Under the pieces are notes generated by a model. That model was not told the origin of the DNA, made no database searches, and saw nothing but the letters and a program-made list of their open reading frames with translations. A stretch of 64,000 nucleotides of DNA from Arsenicicoccus bolidensis DSM 15745 (GTDB lineage: Bacteria > Actinomycetota > Actinomycetes > Actinomycetales > Dermatophilaceae): assembly GCF_000426385.1 (NCBI RefSeq), contig NZ_AUFG01000011.1, forward strand, positions 43,244-107,243, given 5' to 3'. A program made the position numbers and the translations under genes. This document shows positions 43,359 through 51,912 of this stretch, piece by piece. The first letter of the stretch is position 1. Every line of letters begins with the position of its first letter.

Positions 43359-46229
43359 ATGACGACCGCCCTTGACCTGGTGCCGGAGCTGGAACGCGCG
43401 GGGGTGCGGGACATCCGTGCGGACGCGCTGACGCGGGGGATGTACTCCACCGACGCGTCGCTCTATCGGGTGGTCCCGCAGGTCGTCGTCTGCCCGCACG
43501 ACGCCGCCGAGGTCGCGGCCGTGCTCGACGTGTGCCGCCGCACGGGGGTGCCGCTCACGAGCCGGGGCGCGGGAACGAGCTGCGCGGGCAACGCCGTGGG
43601 CCCGGGCGTCGTCCTGGACTTCTCGCGGCACATGGGGCGGGTGCTGTCGATCGACCCCGAGGCCCGCACAGCGGTGGTCGAGCCCGGAGCGATCCACGCG
43701 ACCCTGCAGCGCGCGGCGGTGCCGCACGGCGTGCGCTTCGGTCCCGACCCGTCGAGCCACACCCGCTGCACGGTCGGGGGCATGATCGGCAACAACGCGT
43801 GCGGCAACCGCGCGCTGGGCTACGGCCGCACGTCGGACAACATCGCCGGGATGGTCGCGCTGACGGGCCCCGGGCACGAGCTGCGCCTGACGACAGGGGT
43901 GCTCGGTGACGCGCCGACCGTGTCGACGACCGGGGCAGGTGGCGCCGAGCAGGTCGAGGCGGTGCGCTCGCTCGTCGGCGCCAACCTCGCGACGATCCGC
44001 ACCGAGATGGGCCGGTTCGGCCGCCAGGTGTCCGGTTATGCCTGCGAGCACCTCTTGCCCGAGCGGGGATTCGACCTGGGGCGGGCCCTGGTGGGCTCCG
44101 AGGGCACGCTCGCCGTCGTCACCGAGGCCACCGTGCGGCTGGTCACCGACCCGCCCGAGAAGACACTGGTGGTGCTGGGGTTCGACGACATCTACGCCGC
44201 CGGCGACGTGGCGCCCCTGATGAAGCAGCTGGGGGCCGTGGCCTCCGAGGGGATCGACCGCCGCATCGTCGACGTGGTGCGAGCACGACTGGGCGACAAC
44301 GCCGTTCCCGACCTGCCCGAGGGCAACGCCTGGCTGTTCGTCGAGCCGGTGGCGGACTCGGTCGACGAGCTGCGTTCGCGGGTGGCCGATCTCGTCGGCG
44401 CCGTCGGGGCGCGCTCGCACCGGGTCGTCGAGGACCCGGTGGAGGGGCGGGCGCTGTGGCGGATCCGCGAGGACGGCGCCGGGCTCGCCGGACGCACCCC
44501 GCGCGACCGTCCGGGCCACGCGGGGTGGGAGGACGCGGCGGTGCCCCCGGAGTCCTTCGGCGCCTACCTGCGCGAGTTCGACGTGCTGCTCGAGCAGCAC
44601 GACCTCACCGGCCTGCCCTACGGCCACTTCGGCGACGGATGCCTGCACATCCGGCTGGACTTCGACCTCGAGCGGCCCGGAGGCACCGACCGGTTCCGCG
44701 AGTTCCTCTATGCCTCGGCCGATCTCGTGGCCCGCTACGGCGGATCGGTGTCCGGCGAGCACGGCGACGGGCGGGCTCGCTCCGAGCTGCTGCCCCGGAT
44801 GTACTCACCCGGCGCCATCGACCTGTTCCGCGGCCTCAAGGGCGCCCTGGACCCGGACGACTTGCTCAACCCCGGCGTGCTCGTCGACCCCGACCCGGTC
44901 GACGCCCACGTGAGGGTCGCTGCGGCGCAGCCGGTCTCGACGAACCGCGACCGGCTGGCCTTCCACTATCCCGCTGACGCAGGGGACTTCACGCAGGCCG
45001 TGCACCGCTGCACCGGCGTCGGCAAGTGCCGCGCGGACCACGCGCCGGGCGCCGTGTCGGTGATGTGCCCGTCATACCTCGCGACCCGGGAGGAGAAGGA
45101 CTCCACCCGCGGCCGCGCCCGCGCCCTGCAGGAGATGCTGAGCCCGCTCTCGGCGATCAAGGACTGGCGCGCGCCCGAGGTGCACGAGGCCCTCGACCTG
45201 TGCCTGTCCTGCAAGGGCTGCGCCTCGGACTGCCCGACCGGCATCGACATGGCGACCTACAAGGCCGAGGTGCTGCACCAGACCTACCGCGGGCGGCTGC
45301 GCCCGCCGTCGCACTACGCGCTGGGGTGGCTGCCCGCGTGGTCGCGACTGGCGAGCAAGAGCCCGCGGATCACCAACGCGCTCATGGGTGCTCCCGGCGT
45401 GGCCAAGGTCGGCATGAAGGCCGCCGGCGTGGACCCGCGTCGTTCGCTGCCGCGGTTCGCCGAGCAGACCTTCTGCGGGTGGTTCGCCGAGCACGGCGCC
45501 GACCCGTCCGCCGAGGGATCGCCGGGTCGGCCGGTCGTGATCTTCGTCGACAGCTTCGTGGAGCACTTCTCGCCCCAGGTCGGGATCGACGCGGTGACCG
45601 TGCTGCGGGCCGCCGGCTACACGCCGATCGTCACCGGGCGCCAGGTCTGCTGCGGCCTCACGTGGATCTCGACGGGCCAGCTCGACAGCGCCCGGCGGAT
45701 CCTGACCAAGGCGGTCCGCGAGCTCGATCCGTATGTCGTGCAAGGCATCCCGATCGTCGGCCTGGAGCCCAGCTGCACGGCGGCGCTGCGCCACGACGTG
45801 GTCGACCTGCTCGGCACGGACGCGTCGCGCCGCGTCGCCGGGGGAGTGCTGACGCTCGCCGAGCTGCTCGACCGCACCGAGGGCTGGACCCCGCCGGACC
45901 TGACCGGCGTCGAGGTCGTCGCGCAGCCGCACTGCCACCACGCCTCCATCCTCGGCTGGGGCGCGGACGCGGCCCTGCTGGAGCGCTCGGGGGCCGAGGT
46001 GGTCCGGCTGGGCGGATGCTGCGGCCTGGCCGGCAACTTCGGGGTCGAGCAGGGGCACTACGACGTGTCGGTGGCGGTGGCCGAGCAGCAGCTCCTGCCG
46101 GCGGTGCGGGAGGCGGGGCCCGACGCGGTGGTGCTGGCCGACGGGTTCAGCTGCCGCACCCAGCTCGACGACCTCGCGCGGCGCGAGGGCGTGCATCTCG
46201 CCACCCTCCTCGCGACCTACCCCCGGTAG
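43359..46229 (+). CDS. FAD-linked D-lactate dehydrogenase fused to Fe-S/CCG module
   Basis: 956 aa from ATG 43359 with GGGAGG 9 nt upstream. The N-terminal FAD-binding domain has LTSRGAGTSCAGNAVGPGVVLDFSRHM and GGMIGNNACGNRALGYGRTSDN; the FAD-oxidase C-terminal domain ends with HGDGRARSELLPRMYSPGAIDLFR. Two iron-sulfur motifs follow (CTGVGKCRAD with MCPSY, and CLSCKGCASDCPTGIDM near 610), then CCG-type segments VCCGLTW and GGCCGLAGNFG. This GlcD+GlpC-type fusion oxidises D-lactate or similar acids in one chain. The last codons and the TAG lie inside a repeat (46220-46282). Confidence 0.92.
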   Translation: MTTALDLVPELERAGVRDIRADALTRGMYSTDASLYRVVPQVVVCPHDAAEVAAVLDVCRRTGVPLTSRGAGTSCAGNAVGPGVVLDFSRHMGRVLSIDPEARTAVVEPGAIHATLQRAAVPHGVRFGPDPSSHTRCTVGGMIGNNACGNRALGYGRTSDNIAGMVALTGPGHELRLTTGVLGDAPTVSTTGAGGAEQVEAVRSLVGANLATIRTEMGRFGRQVSGYACEHLLPERGFDLGRALVGSEGTLAVVTEATVRLVTDPPEKTLVVLGFDDIYAAGDVAPLMKQLGAVASEGIDRRIVDVVRARLGDNAVPDLPEGNAWLFVEPVADSVDELRSRVADLVGAVGARSHRVVEDPVEGRALWRIREDGAGLAGRTPRDRPGHAGWEDAAVPPESFGAYLREFDVLLEQHDLTGLPYGHFGDGCLHIRLDFDLERPGGTDRFREFLYASADLVARYGGSVSGEHGDGRARSELLPRMYSPGAIDLFRGLKGALDPDDLLNPGVLVDPDPVDAHVRVAAAQPVSTNRDRLAFHYPADAGDFTQAVHRCTGVGKCRADHAPGAVSVMCPSYLATREEKDSTRGRARALQEMLSPLSAIKDWRAPEVHEALDLCLSCKGCASDCPTGIDMATYKAEVLHQTYRGRLRPPSHYALGWLPAWSRLASKSPRITNALMGAPGVAKVGMKAAGVDPRRSLPRFAEQTFCGWFAEHGADPSAEGSPGRPVVIFVDSFVEHFSPQVGIDAVTVLRAAGYTPIVTGRQVCCGLTWISTGQLDSARRILTKAVRELDPYVVQGIPIVGLEPSCTAALRHDVVDLLGTDASRRVAGGVLTLAELLDRTEGWTPPDLTGVEVVAQPHCHHASILGWGADAALLERSGAEVVRLGGCCGLAGNFGVEQGHYDVSVAVAEQQLLPAVREAGPDAVVLADGFSCRTQLDDLARREGVHLATLLATYPR

Positions 46230-46282
46230 AGGCATCGACCGGCCTTCGTTCCCCAGGCTGATGATCCTGCCCGCGGTAGGTC
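46220..46282. repeat. hairpin repeat of the ~50-bp family, single unit
   Basis: The segment CCCCGGTAGAGGCATCGACC, then GGCCTTCGTTCCCCAGGCTG and ATGATCCTGCCCGCGGTAGG is one unit of a family also present as tandem copies at 61662-61760 and, inverted, at 63905-64000. The first bases code the end and the stop codon of the D-lactate dehydrogenase gene. GGCATC / GATGAT-CC and the GGTAG ends can form a hairpin. Confidence 0.75.
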
Positions 46283-46346
46283 CGGCGCGTCCACGTCGAC
46301 CGGCACCGGCACCGATTCGTGCGTCGGCAACGCACGTCTGGGCTGC

Positions 46347-46367
46347 TTGACCTTGACGCAGGGTCAA
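46347..46367. promoter_or_regulatory. MerR-type operator upstream of the MFS gene
   Basis: A 21-bp imperfect dyad begins TTGACC (46347-46352) and ends GGGTCAA (46361-46367), with TTGACGC between them. This is the usual look of MerR-family sites in actinobacteria, with the dyad in the spacer of the target promoter. It lies 17 nt before the MFS ATG at 46385 and upstream of the linked merR-like gene, which is the likely binder. Confidence 0.6.
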
Positions 46368-46384
46368 CCCTCCACGAGGTCGGC

Positions 46385-47620
46385 ATGACCTCACGATCCT
46401 CGCTCTGGATCTTCCTCACCGCCGAGGCGCTCTCGCTCTTCGGCAACGCCGCGATCGGGATCGTCCTGCCCTGGCTGGTCCTGTCGCGCACCGGCGACGC
46501 CTCCGTCACCGGCCTGGTCGCCGCGGCCTCCGGCATACCGTCCGTCGCGGCCGCCCTCGTCGGCGGCTGGCTCATCGACAGGGTCGGGCGCCGCCGGATG
46601 AGCGTCCTCGCCGACCTCGGCTCCGCCCTCGCCGTCGCCGGACTCGCCGTCGTCGACCACCTCACCGGCCTCACCGTGGCGTGGTTCGTGGTCCTCGGGG
46701 TGCTCGGCGCGGTCTTCGACGTGCCCGGTATGACGGCCCGCGAGACCCTCATGGCCAACGTCGCCACGGCCGGCGGCGTGCCGCTCGACAAGGTCGCGGG
46801 CTACCGGCAGGCGGTTTTCGGGGTGAGCTTCCTCGCCGGGCCGGCGCTCGCGGGCACGCTCCTCGCGGTCCTCGACCCCATCCGCGTGGTGTGGCTGACC
46901 GCGGCCTGCTCGGCCCTCGCCGCCCTCGCGACCCTGGCGATGCGGCTCGCCCCGGCACCCGCCCCCGCGCAGGACGACGACTCGCCCCGCAGCGGTTGGG
47001 CCGTGGTCCGCCGCAGCCCCGCCCTGGTCGCGGTCATCGTGCTGTCCTTCGCCTCCGCCCTGGTCGTCGCGCCCCTGCTCGCCGTCGTCCTGCCCGCGCA
47101 CTTCCAGGGTCTCGGCGCGCCGGAGCAGCTCGGCCTCGAGACCTCGGCGTTCGCGATCGGGTCGATGGTCGGTGCCGTCCTCTACGCGGTGGCCCTGTCC
47201 GGGCGCCGCTGGCTGACCTGGGTGCTCTCGATCGCGCTGTTCACCGGGTCCTTCCTGCTCATCGCACCGCTCGTCGGCTTCTGGCTCGTCGCGGCCGGCA
47301 TGGCGGCGGCCGGGATCGGCAGCGGCCTCATGGGGCCGATCTCGATGGTGGCGATGACCGAGCACGTCCACGACGCGGTCCGCGGGCGGGTGTTCGGGCT
47401 GCTCAACGCCCTCGCGCTGGTCGCCTCGCCCCTGGGTCTCGGCCTGATGGCCGTGCTGCTGCGCTTCCAGCCCCTGGAGGCGGCCGGCTGGGCGATGCTG
47501 GTCGCGTGGATCCCGGCCGCGGCCTACGGGATCCTGGCGCCAGGGCTGCGGGCGTTCGTGCTGCCGCCGGCCACACCAGAGGGGGAGACGACGCATGCTG
47601 ACGATCGGGCAGCTCGCTGA
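46385..47620 (+). CDS. MFS transporter (exporter type)
   Basis: 411 aa from ATG 46385. It has about 12 hydrophobic helices; the loop 2-3 motif is GGWLIDRVGRRRMSVLADLG near residues 59-78, and GRVFGLLNALALVASPLGLGLMAVLL lies near the end. The overall pattern resembles MFS drug or metabolite exporters. It overlaps the MerR regulator by 26 nt, and a MerR-type dyad is placed just upstream, so it is probably an inducible efflux pump. The substrate is unknown. Confidence 0.88.
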   Translation: MTSRSSLWIFLTAEALSLFGNAAIGIVLPWLVLSRTGDASVTGLVAAASGIPSVAAALVGGWLIDRVGRRRMSVLADLGSALAVAGLAVVDHLTGLTVAWFVVLGVLGAVFDVPGMTARETLMANVATAGGVPLDKVAGYRQAVFGVSFLAGPALAGTLLAVLDPIRVVWLTAACSALAALATLAMRLAPAPAPAQDDDSPRSGWAVVRRSPALVAVIVLSFASALVVAPLLAVVLPAHFQGLGAPEQLGLETSAFAIGSMVGAVLYAVALSGRRWLTWVLSIALFTGSFLLIAPLVGFWLVAAGMAAAGIGSGLMGPISMVAMTEHVHDAVRGRVFGLLNALALVASPLGLGLMAVLLRFQPLEAAGWAMLVAWIPAAAYGILAPGLRAFVLPPATPEGETTHADDRAAR

Positions 47621-48398
47621 CTACGTGGGGGTGACCCAGCGCGCCATACGGCACTATCACCGGCTGGGTCTGCTCCCCGAGCCGGGCCGGGACCACTCGG
47701 GCTATCGGCGGTATGACGGGCAGGCCGTCGTCGACCTGACCCGCATCCGCACCCTGGCCGAGGCAGGCGTGCCGCTGTCCCGGGTCAAGGAGCTGCAGGA
47801 CGCTCCGCCGGCCGAGACCAGGACGGCGCTCGACGAGATCGACCACGAGCTGGGGCGGCGCATCCGCGACCTGCAGGGCAACCGGCGCCGGTTGCGGAGG
47901 CTCGCGTCGGGCGATCCGCTCGACCCGGCCGTCCAGGCCTACCTGGACAAGGTCCGCACGCTGGGGGTGTCCGAGCGGATGGTCCGGCTGGAGCGCGACG
48001 GGTGGGTGCTCATGCAGGTGCTCTACCCACAGCTCGTGTCCCACTGGCTGCGGATCGGCGTGGACCAGCTGGACGACCCGCAGTTCCGCGACCTCTACCT
48101 CGTCACCGACGAGATGTACGACTGGCCGCCCGACGACCCGAGGATCCGCGAGGTGGCCGTGCGCAACGTCGACCACCTGCAGCGGCAGGGCTGGCTGGAG
48201 GCCGACCAGGTGGAGGTCGAGCACGGCGCGGCGGCCTATGCGCTGGTGCGGAGCTTCAACGCGGACGGTCGCCCGCCTGGGCGGCCCTGGCGGTGGAGAT
48301 CGAGGCGGAGCTGGACCGCCGCGGCCTCGCCTGACCTATCTCAGGTAGTCACATTCGCCCGACTTCGCACGCCAGGTCGATGTGACTACCTCAGGTAG
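47595..48398 (+). CDS. MerR-family regulator with frameshifted C-terminus
   Basis: 267 aa as read. The DNA-binding part is a standard MerR winged helix: MLTIGQLADYVGVTQRAIRHYHRLGLLPEPGRDHSGYRRYD (residues 1-41), followed by a coiled-coil and a ligand domain. Around 48267 the homologous frame shifts: the expected tail SPAWAALAVEIEAELDRRGLA continues in the next frame and stops at 48334. As read, the protein instead runs into the hairpin repeat and ends in repeat-coded residues (LRTPGRCDYLR). One missing G in a GG run explains this. It may be a real mutation or a sequencing error. Confidence 0.85.
   Translation: MLTIGQLADYVGVTQRAIRHYHRLGLLPEPGRDHSGYRRYDGQAVVDLTRIRTLAEAGVPLSRVKELQDAPPAETRTALDEIDHELGRRIRDLQGNRRRLRRLASGDPLDPAVQAYLDKVRTLGVSERMVRLERDGWVLMQVLYPQLVSHWLRIGVDQLDDPQFRDLYLVTDEMYDWPPDDPRIREVAVRNVDHLQRQGWLEADQVEVEHGAAAYALVRSFNADGRPPGRPWRWRSRRSWTAAASPDLSQVVTFARLRTPGRCDYLR
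48336..48397. repeat. CTACCTCAGGTAG-flanked hairpin repeat
   Basis: CTATCTCAGGTAG (48336-48348) and CTACCTCAGGTAG (48385-48397) flank a 9-bp stem TAGTCACAT (48346-48354) / ATGTGACTA (48380-48388). The inner part matches the copy at 238-321 inverted, with about two differences. It lies between convergent merR-like and tauE genes and may serve both as terminator. The frameshifted merR reading frame runs through it. Confidence 0.78.
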
Positions 48399-48434
48399 AT
48401 CCGGCAGGGAGATCCGTCAGGTGGGTCCGGCGGG

Positions 48435-49352
48435 TCAGGCCGGGTCGAGCGCCTCGGCCCGTCGCACGTCAGCCTCGACGAGCTCGCGCTGCTCGCGCCG
48501 GTGCTCGCGCAGCGACCACGCGACGGCGCCGATCCAGACGGCGACGATGGCGGCATACGAGAGGTTCTGCACGGCGCCGGAGGCGTCGATCCAGTCGCTG
48601 CGCAGCAGGGTCCGCGCGTTGGTGAGCACGATCAGGCCGCCGACGGCCGAGCCGAGGAGGCGCGGTGGCAGGTGCCGGACCAGCCAGGCGGCGATGGGGG
48701 CGGCGATCAGGCCGCCGATCAGCAGGGCGAAGGCCATGCCGGGCACGATCGCGCCGCCGCCGAGGCCGAGGAAGAAGCCGATCGACGCCGCGATGGCCAC
48801 GAGGAACTCCGAGGCGTCGATCGACCCGATGACCTTGCGCGGCTCGAGGCGACCGCTGGCGAGGATGGCCGGCGTGCCGACGGGGCCCCAGCCGCCGCCA
48901 CCGGTGGCGTCGACGAAGCCGGCGACGAAGCCGAGCGGCGACAGGAACCGGCGGCGCAGCGGCTTGCCGAGGTGCTGGGTCGTCACGCTCTGGACCGTGA
49001 ACCGCACGAGGATGTAGACGCCGAGGGCCAGCAGCACGAGCGACATGATCGGGGCGGCGACCTCGGTCGACAGCCAGGACAGGACCGTCGCGCCGAGGAA
49101 GGCCCCGATGGCGCCGGGGATGCCGATGCGACCGACGACCTTCCAGTCGATGTTGCCGAACTTCCAGTGGCTGGCGCCGGAGGCGAGGGTCGTGCCGATC
49201 TCGGCGAGGTGCACGGTGGCGGAGGCGGAGGCGGGGTTGGTGCCGGCGGCCAGCAGCAGCGTCGACGACGTCACGCCATAGGCCATGCCGAGGCTGCCGT
49301 CGATGAGCTGGGCGATGAGACCGACGATCGCGAGGATGATGATGGAGGGCAT
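48435..49352 (-). CDS. TauE/SafE-family sulfite/anion exporter
   Basis: 305 aa from ATG 49352. It shows eight or so hydrophobic helices; family blocks are LIDGSLGMAYGVTSSTLLLA near the start and GFVDATGGGGWGPVGTPAILASG in the middle. TauE/SafE proteins export sulfite, sulfoacetate or related anions. An upstream cysteine-ending leader peptide (49398-49466) suggests control by cysteine supply and so supports a sulfur role. Confidence 0.9.
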   Translation of the reverse strand: MPSIIILAIVGLIAQLIDGSLGMAYGVTSSTLLLAAGTNPASASATVHLAEIGTTLASGASHWKFGNIDWKVVGRIGIPGAIGAFLGATVLSWLSTEVAAPIMSLVLLALGVYILVRFTVQSVTTQHLGKPLRRRFLSPLGFVAGFVDATGGGGWGPVGTPAILASGRLEPRKVIGSIDASEFLVAIAASIGFFLGLGGGAIVPGMAFALLIGGLIAAPIAAWLVRHLPPRLLGSAVGGLIVLTNARTLLRSDWIDASGAVQNLSYAAIVAVWIGAVAWSLREHRREQRELVEADVRRAEALDPA

Positions 49353-49397
49353 GCGGGGGCTCCTGAGGACGTGCGGTGGACGAGGGGCGGGAGCGGG

Positions 49398-49466
49398 TCA
49401 GCGACAGAGCTGACTGGCAACCCGCTGCAGGTCCACGTGCCGGCGCACGACGCGAGTCAGGTGCAT
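49398..49466 (-). CDS. cysteine-type leader peptide upstream of tauE
   Basis: 22 codons, ATG at 49466 to TGA at 49398: MHLTRVVRRHVDLQRVASQL followed by Cys-Arg and stop. The pattern RRHVDL...R..S..LC(R) at the end is the known actinobacterial short leader peptide that precedes sulfur-assimilation genes, and short Cys-rich leaders act as cysteine-responsive attenuators in mycobacteria. It lies 45 nt ahead of the tauE ATG. The conserved peptide pattern is from knowledge of the family; attenuation here is inference. Confidence 0.75.
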   Translation of the reverse strand: MHLTRVVRRHVDLQRVASQLCR

Positions 49467-49498
49467 GGCGTGGTCCTCGGGAAGGGCGGCATGCGAGG

Positions 49499-49528
49499 AG
49501 ACTAGGGCGGCAACGCTTATGGGGTCAA
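49499..49528 (-). promoter_or_regulatory. sigma-70-like promoter for leader peptide and tauE
   Basis: On the minus strand TTGACC (49528-49523) and TAGTCT (49504-49499) are separated by 18 bp. Transcription would start about 49492, some 26 nt before the leader-peptide ATG. It is the best -35/-10 pair in the gap, which is otherwise empty. Confidence 0.5.
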
Positions 49529-49538
49529 TAACTTCGGA

Positions 49539-50330
49539 TTATGTCTCACGATCTGGTTTGCGGTATGCCGCAACCACCTGCACGTCGTCCCGGAACCCCA
49601 CGGAGCGATAGAGCCGACCGGCGTCGTTGGTCGACTCGGTGACGATCACCCACTCGCGCGCCCCGCGCTCCGCCGCCCAGCGTGCCGCCACCCCCAGCAG
49701 GTGCCCCGCCAGGCCGCGCCGCCGGTGCTCGGCCACCGTCCCCACCGACTGGTAGCGCGCCCGCCGCCCCAGCGCGACGATCCCGAGGTCCGCCGCCAGC
49801 AGCCCGTCGTCCGTGAAGGCGCCGAAGAAGGCCGCGCTCCCCGCTGCCGCGAGGCGTCGTCGCGCGGCGATCTGCGCCACGGTGAACGCGTCGTGCTCGC
49901 GCGGGTCGTAGTCCCCGGTGCGGGCGTTCTCGTCGGCGGCGGCCCGGCGCACCTGGGCCCAGTCGTCTGGCAGCAGCGCCCGGACGGCATACCCCTCGGC
50001 CAGCGGCCGCTGCTCCGGCAGCTCGGTCGTCGTGAGGACGGCGTCGGTGCCGACCTCCAGCCCGTGCACGGCATAGGCAGCGGGGTGGGGGAGCCGCGGC
50101 AGCCCGAGCGCCACGTGCCCGGCCTGGGGGAACGCCCTGGCGAACACCTCGAGCCAGCGCCCCGCGTCGTCGGGGTCGCCGGTCGTCACGTGCACGTAGT
50201 TGCCCCAGTGGAAGTCGGGGTTGTGCGGCGAGCGCACGACGAGGTGGTCCGCGCCCACCTCGATCCGCGACCCCTGGAGCAGCAGGATCTCCAGGTCGGT
50301 GCGCGGCCCCGCCGCCAGTGCGCTGAGCAT
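49539..50330 (-). CDS. GNAT acetyltransferase with extra N-terminal domain
   Basis: 263 aa from ATG 50330 (MLSALAAGPRTDLEIL), with AGGGG upstream; the longer frame to 50465 has no support. The C-terminal GNAT domain has QSVGTVAEHRRRGLAGHLLGVAARWAAERGA (acetyl-CoA site, about residues 202-232) and ESTNDAGRLYRSVGFRDDVQVVAAYRK. The N-terminal half (GSRIEVGADHLVVRSPHNPDFHWGNYVHV) is a second, degenerate GNAT-like part seen in many actinobacterial proteins. Substrate unknown. Confidence 0.85.
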   Translation of the reverse strand: MLSALAAGPRTDLEILLLQGSRIEVGADHLVVRSPHNPDFHWGNYVHVTTGDPDDAGRWLEVFARAFPQAGHVALGLPRLPHPAAYAVHGLEVGTDAVLTTTELPEQRPLAEGYAVRALLPDDWAQVRRAAADENARTGDYDPREHDAFTVAQIAARRRLAAAGSAAFFGAFTDDGLLAADLGIVALGRRARYQSVGTVAEHRRRGLAGHLLGVAARWAAERGAREWVIVTESTNDAGRLYRSVGFRDDVQVVAAYRKPDRET

Positions 50331-50532
50331 GCCCCTGACCCTAGGGCGCGAGGGGACGATCCGGTATGCCGACCGCCCGGCGTCTCGTCGTGGTGCTGCG
50401 CGGCGGCGAGGCGCGCGGGCCGTGAACTCACATGCACAACGACGCATCGGCGCAGGTCGCCTCATCGATCGGGCCCGTTGTGCGTGCGAGTCGCGGCAGG
50501 CAGCCGACCCGGGCCGGCGGCGGCCAGCGGGA

Positions 50533-51912
50533 TCAGGCCATGGCCACGGCCTCGCGCACCAGGCCGTCGCTGGCGCGGACGGACGCCAGGGCCACGACGA
50601 AGGACCCGACGATCGATGCCGCGAACAGCACCAGCGCCCCGGCGTTGAAGGCCGTGGCGGCGGCCGGCGCCATCAGCAGGCCGCCCTGCAGCGTGGCCAG
50701 CCCGACGCCCACGGTGAGCGGCAGCGTGACCTCGCGGCGGCGCACGGCCCGCAGCTGCGACAGGGGAGTGCCGGCGAGGGCCTGCGCCTGCAGGGTGCCG
50801 CGCTGGTCGTAGACGCGGGTCGCGTGGACGACGCCGCTGGACGTCACGGCGACGAGCGCGAGGATCGTCAGGGCGACGGCGCACCCCGTGACGAGATCGT
50901 CGGCGAGGTGGGGCGTGGCCGGGTCCGGACGGGCGGAGAACGCCGAGGCCATCGCGCCGCCGCACGCCGCCACGATGACTCCGAGGCAGAGCGCGCCCAC
51001 CGAGCGCCACGTCGTCTGGGGGTCGTCGGCGATGCGCCTGGCGGCGAGCAGGGTCGTGGGGCGGCGGGCCGCTCGGGCCGCGATCCGGGCGCTGACCTGC
51101 ACGAACCACGGCCCGACGACGTTGACCGTCGCGACCATGGCGACCATCGCGAGCACAAGCACCCCGGTGCCGGCCTGCCCGAGCAGCTGGAAGCCCAGCG
51201 TCCAGACCGCTGCCACCACGAGGGCGAGGACGAGTCGCAGGACCGACTGCGCCCGAGGGGTATGCCGGGCCGCCACGCCCAACGGCGTCACGACGACGCG
51301 AGCCAGGGTCGACCCGGCGGCGCCCAGGGCGAGCAGGACCACGCCCAGCGCGACGGCGAGGACGATCGGGACGCCCAGCCACAGGTCCCCCGCCCCGAGC
51401 GCCCTTCCGTCGAAGCGGAGCAGCCCGACCGGGACCAGGGCGACGGCATAGGCGGCCACGCCTGCACCGGCACCGACGGCGGCCTGCATCCCCGCCTCGA
51501 GGAGAGTCAGCGCGGTGACCTGGCCCGACGTGGCTCCCGCCAGGCGCAGCGCGGCCAGGCGCTGGTCGCGGCGCGCGAGGGCCAGCCGGGCGGCAACGCC
51601 TCCGAGGGTCAGGATCGGCACGACCAGCAGGGCCGTCGCCACGACGGCGAGCACGACGTAGATCGCGGCGGGGTCGCCGACCTCCGGGTCCAGGCCGCCC
51701 GCCCGCCGCGCGAAGGCCTGCAGCCCGCCCGCCGTCACGAGCAGCGCGGCGGTCGCGACGGCGAAGGCCAGGACCGACAGCACCCCCGTCAGCGAGTCCT
51801 GGGCCTGGCGCCCGCGCGCGACCATCCGGGAGATCGTCCACACGGTGCGCAGCGACCCCACGCCCGACGTGCTCGCGCCTGCCCGCTGCGCACTCCTGCG
51901 GCGCGCGCTCAT
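50533..51912 (-). CDS. ABC transporter permease, FtsX/MacB-like
   Basis: 459 aa from ATG 51912, overlapping the ATPase stop (ATGA). About eight hydrophobic helices lie in two groups, with the FtsX-like pattern VVPILTLGGVAARLALARRDQRLAALRLAGATSGQV after helix 2 and a second copy near AVRRREVTLPLTVGVG. Such permeases with a LolD/MacB-type ATPase export peptides, antibiotics or lipids or act in envelope signalling. It has no periplasmic MacB domain. The 50331-50532 gap after it contains only an 8-bp inverted repeat GCACAACG/CGTTGTGC. Confidence 0.87.
   Translation of the reverse strand: MSARRRSAQRAGASTSGVGSLRTVWTISRMVARGRQAQDSLTGVLSVLAFAVATAALLVTAGGLQAFARRAGGLDPEVGDPAAIYVVLAVVATALLVVPILTLGGVAARLALARRDQRLAALRLAGATSGQVTALTLLEAGMQAAVGAGAGVAAYAVALVPVGLLRFDGRALGAGDLWLGVPIVLAVALGVVLLALGAAGSTLARVVVTPLGVAARHTPRAQSVLRLVLALVVAAVWTLGFQLLGQAGTGVLVLAMVAMVATVNVVGPWFVQVSARIAARAARRPTTLLAARRIADDPQTTWRSVGALCLGVIVAACGGAMASAFSARPDPATPHLADDLVTGCAVALTILALVAVTSSGVVHATRVYDQRGTLQAQALAGTPLSQLRAVRRREVTLPLTVGVGLATLQGGLLMAPAAATAFNAGALVLFAASIVGSFVVALASVRASDGLVREAVAMA

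Noticed and set aside
50331..50532. Possible small gene or RNA between the GNAT and ABC permease genes
   Set aside because: Only an 8-bp inverted repeat (GCACAACG at 50434, CGTTGTGC at 50480) was found; no ribosome site or coding pattern.
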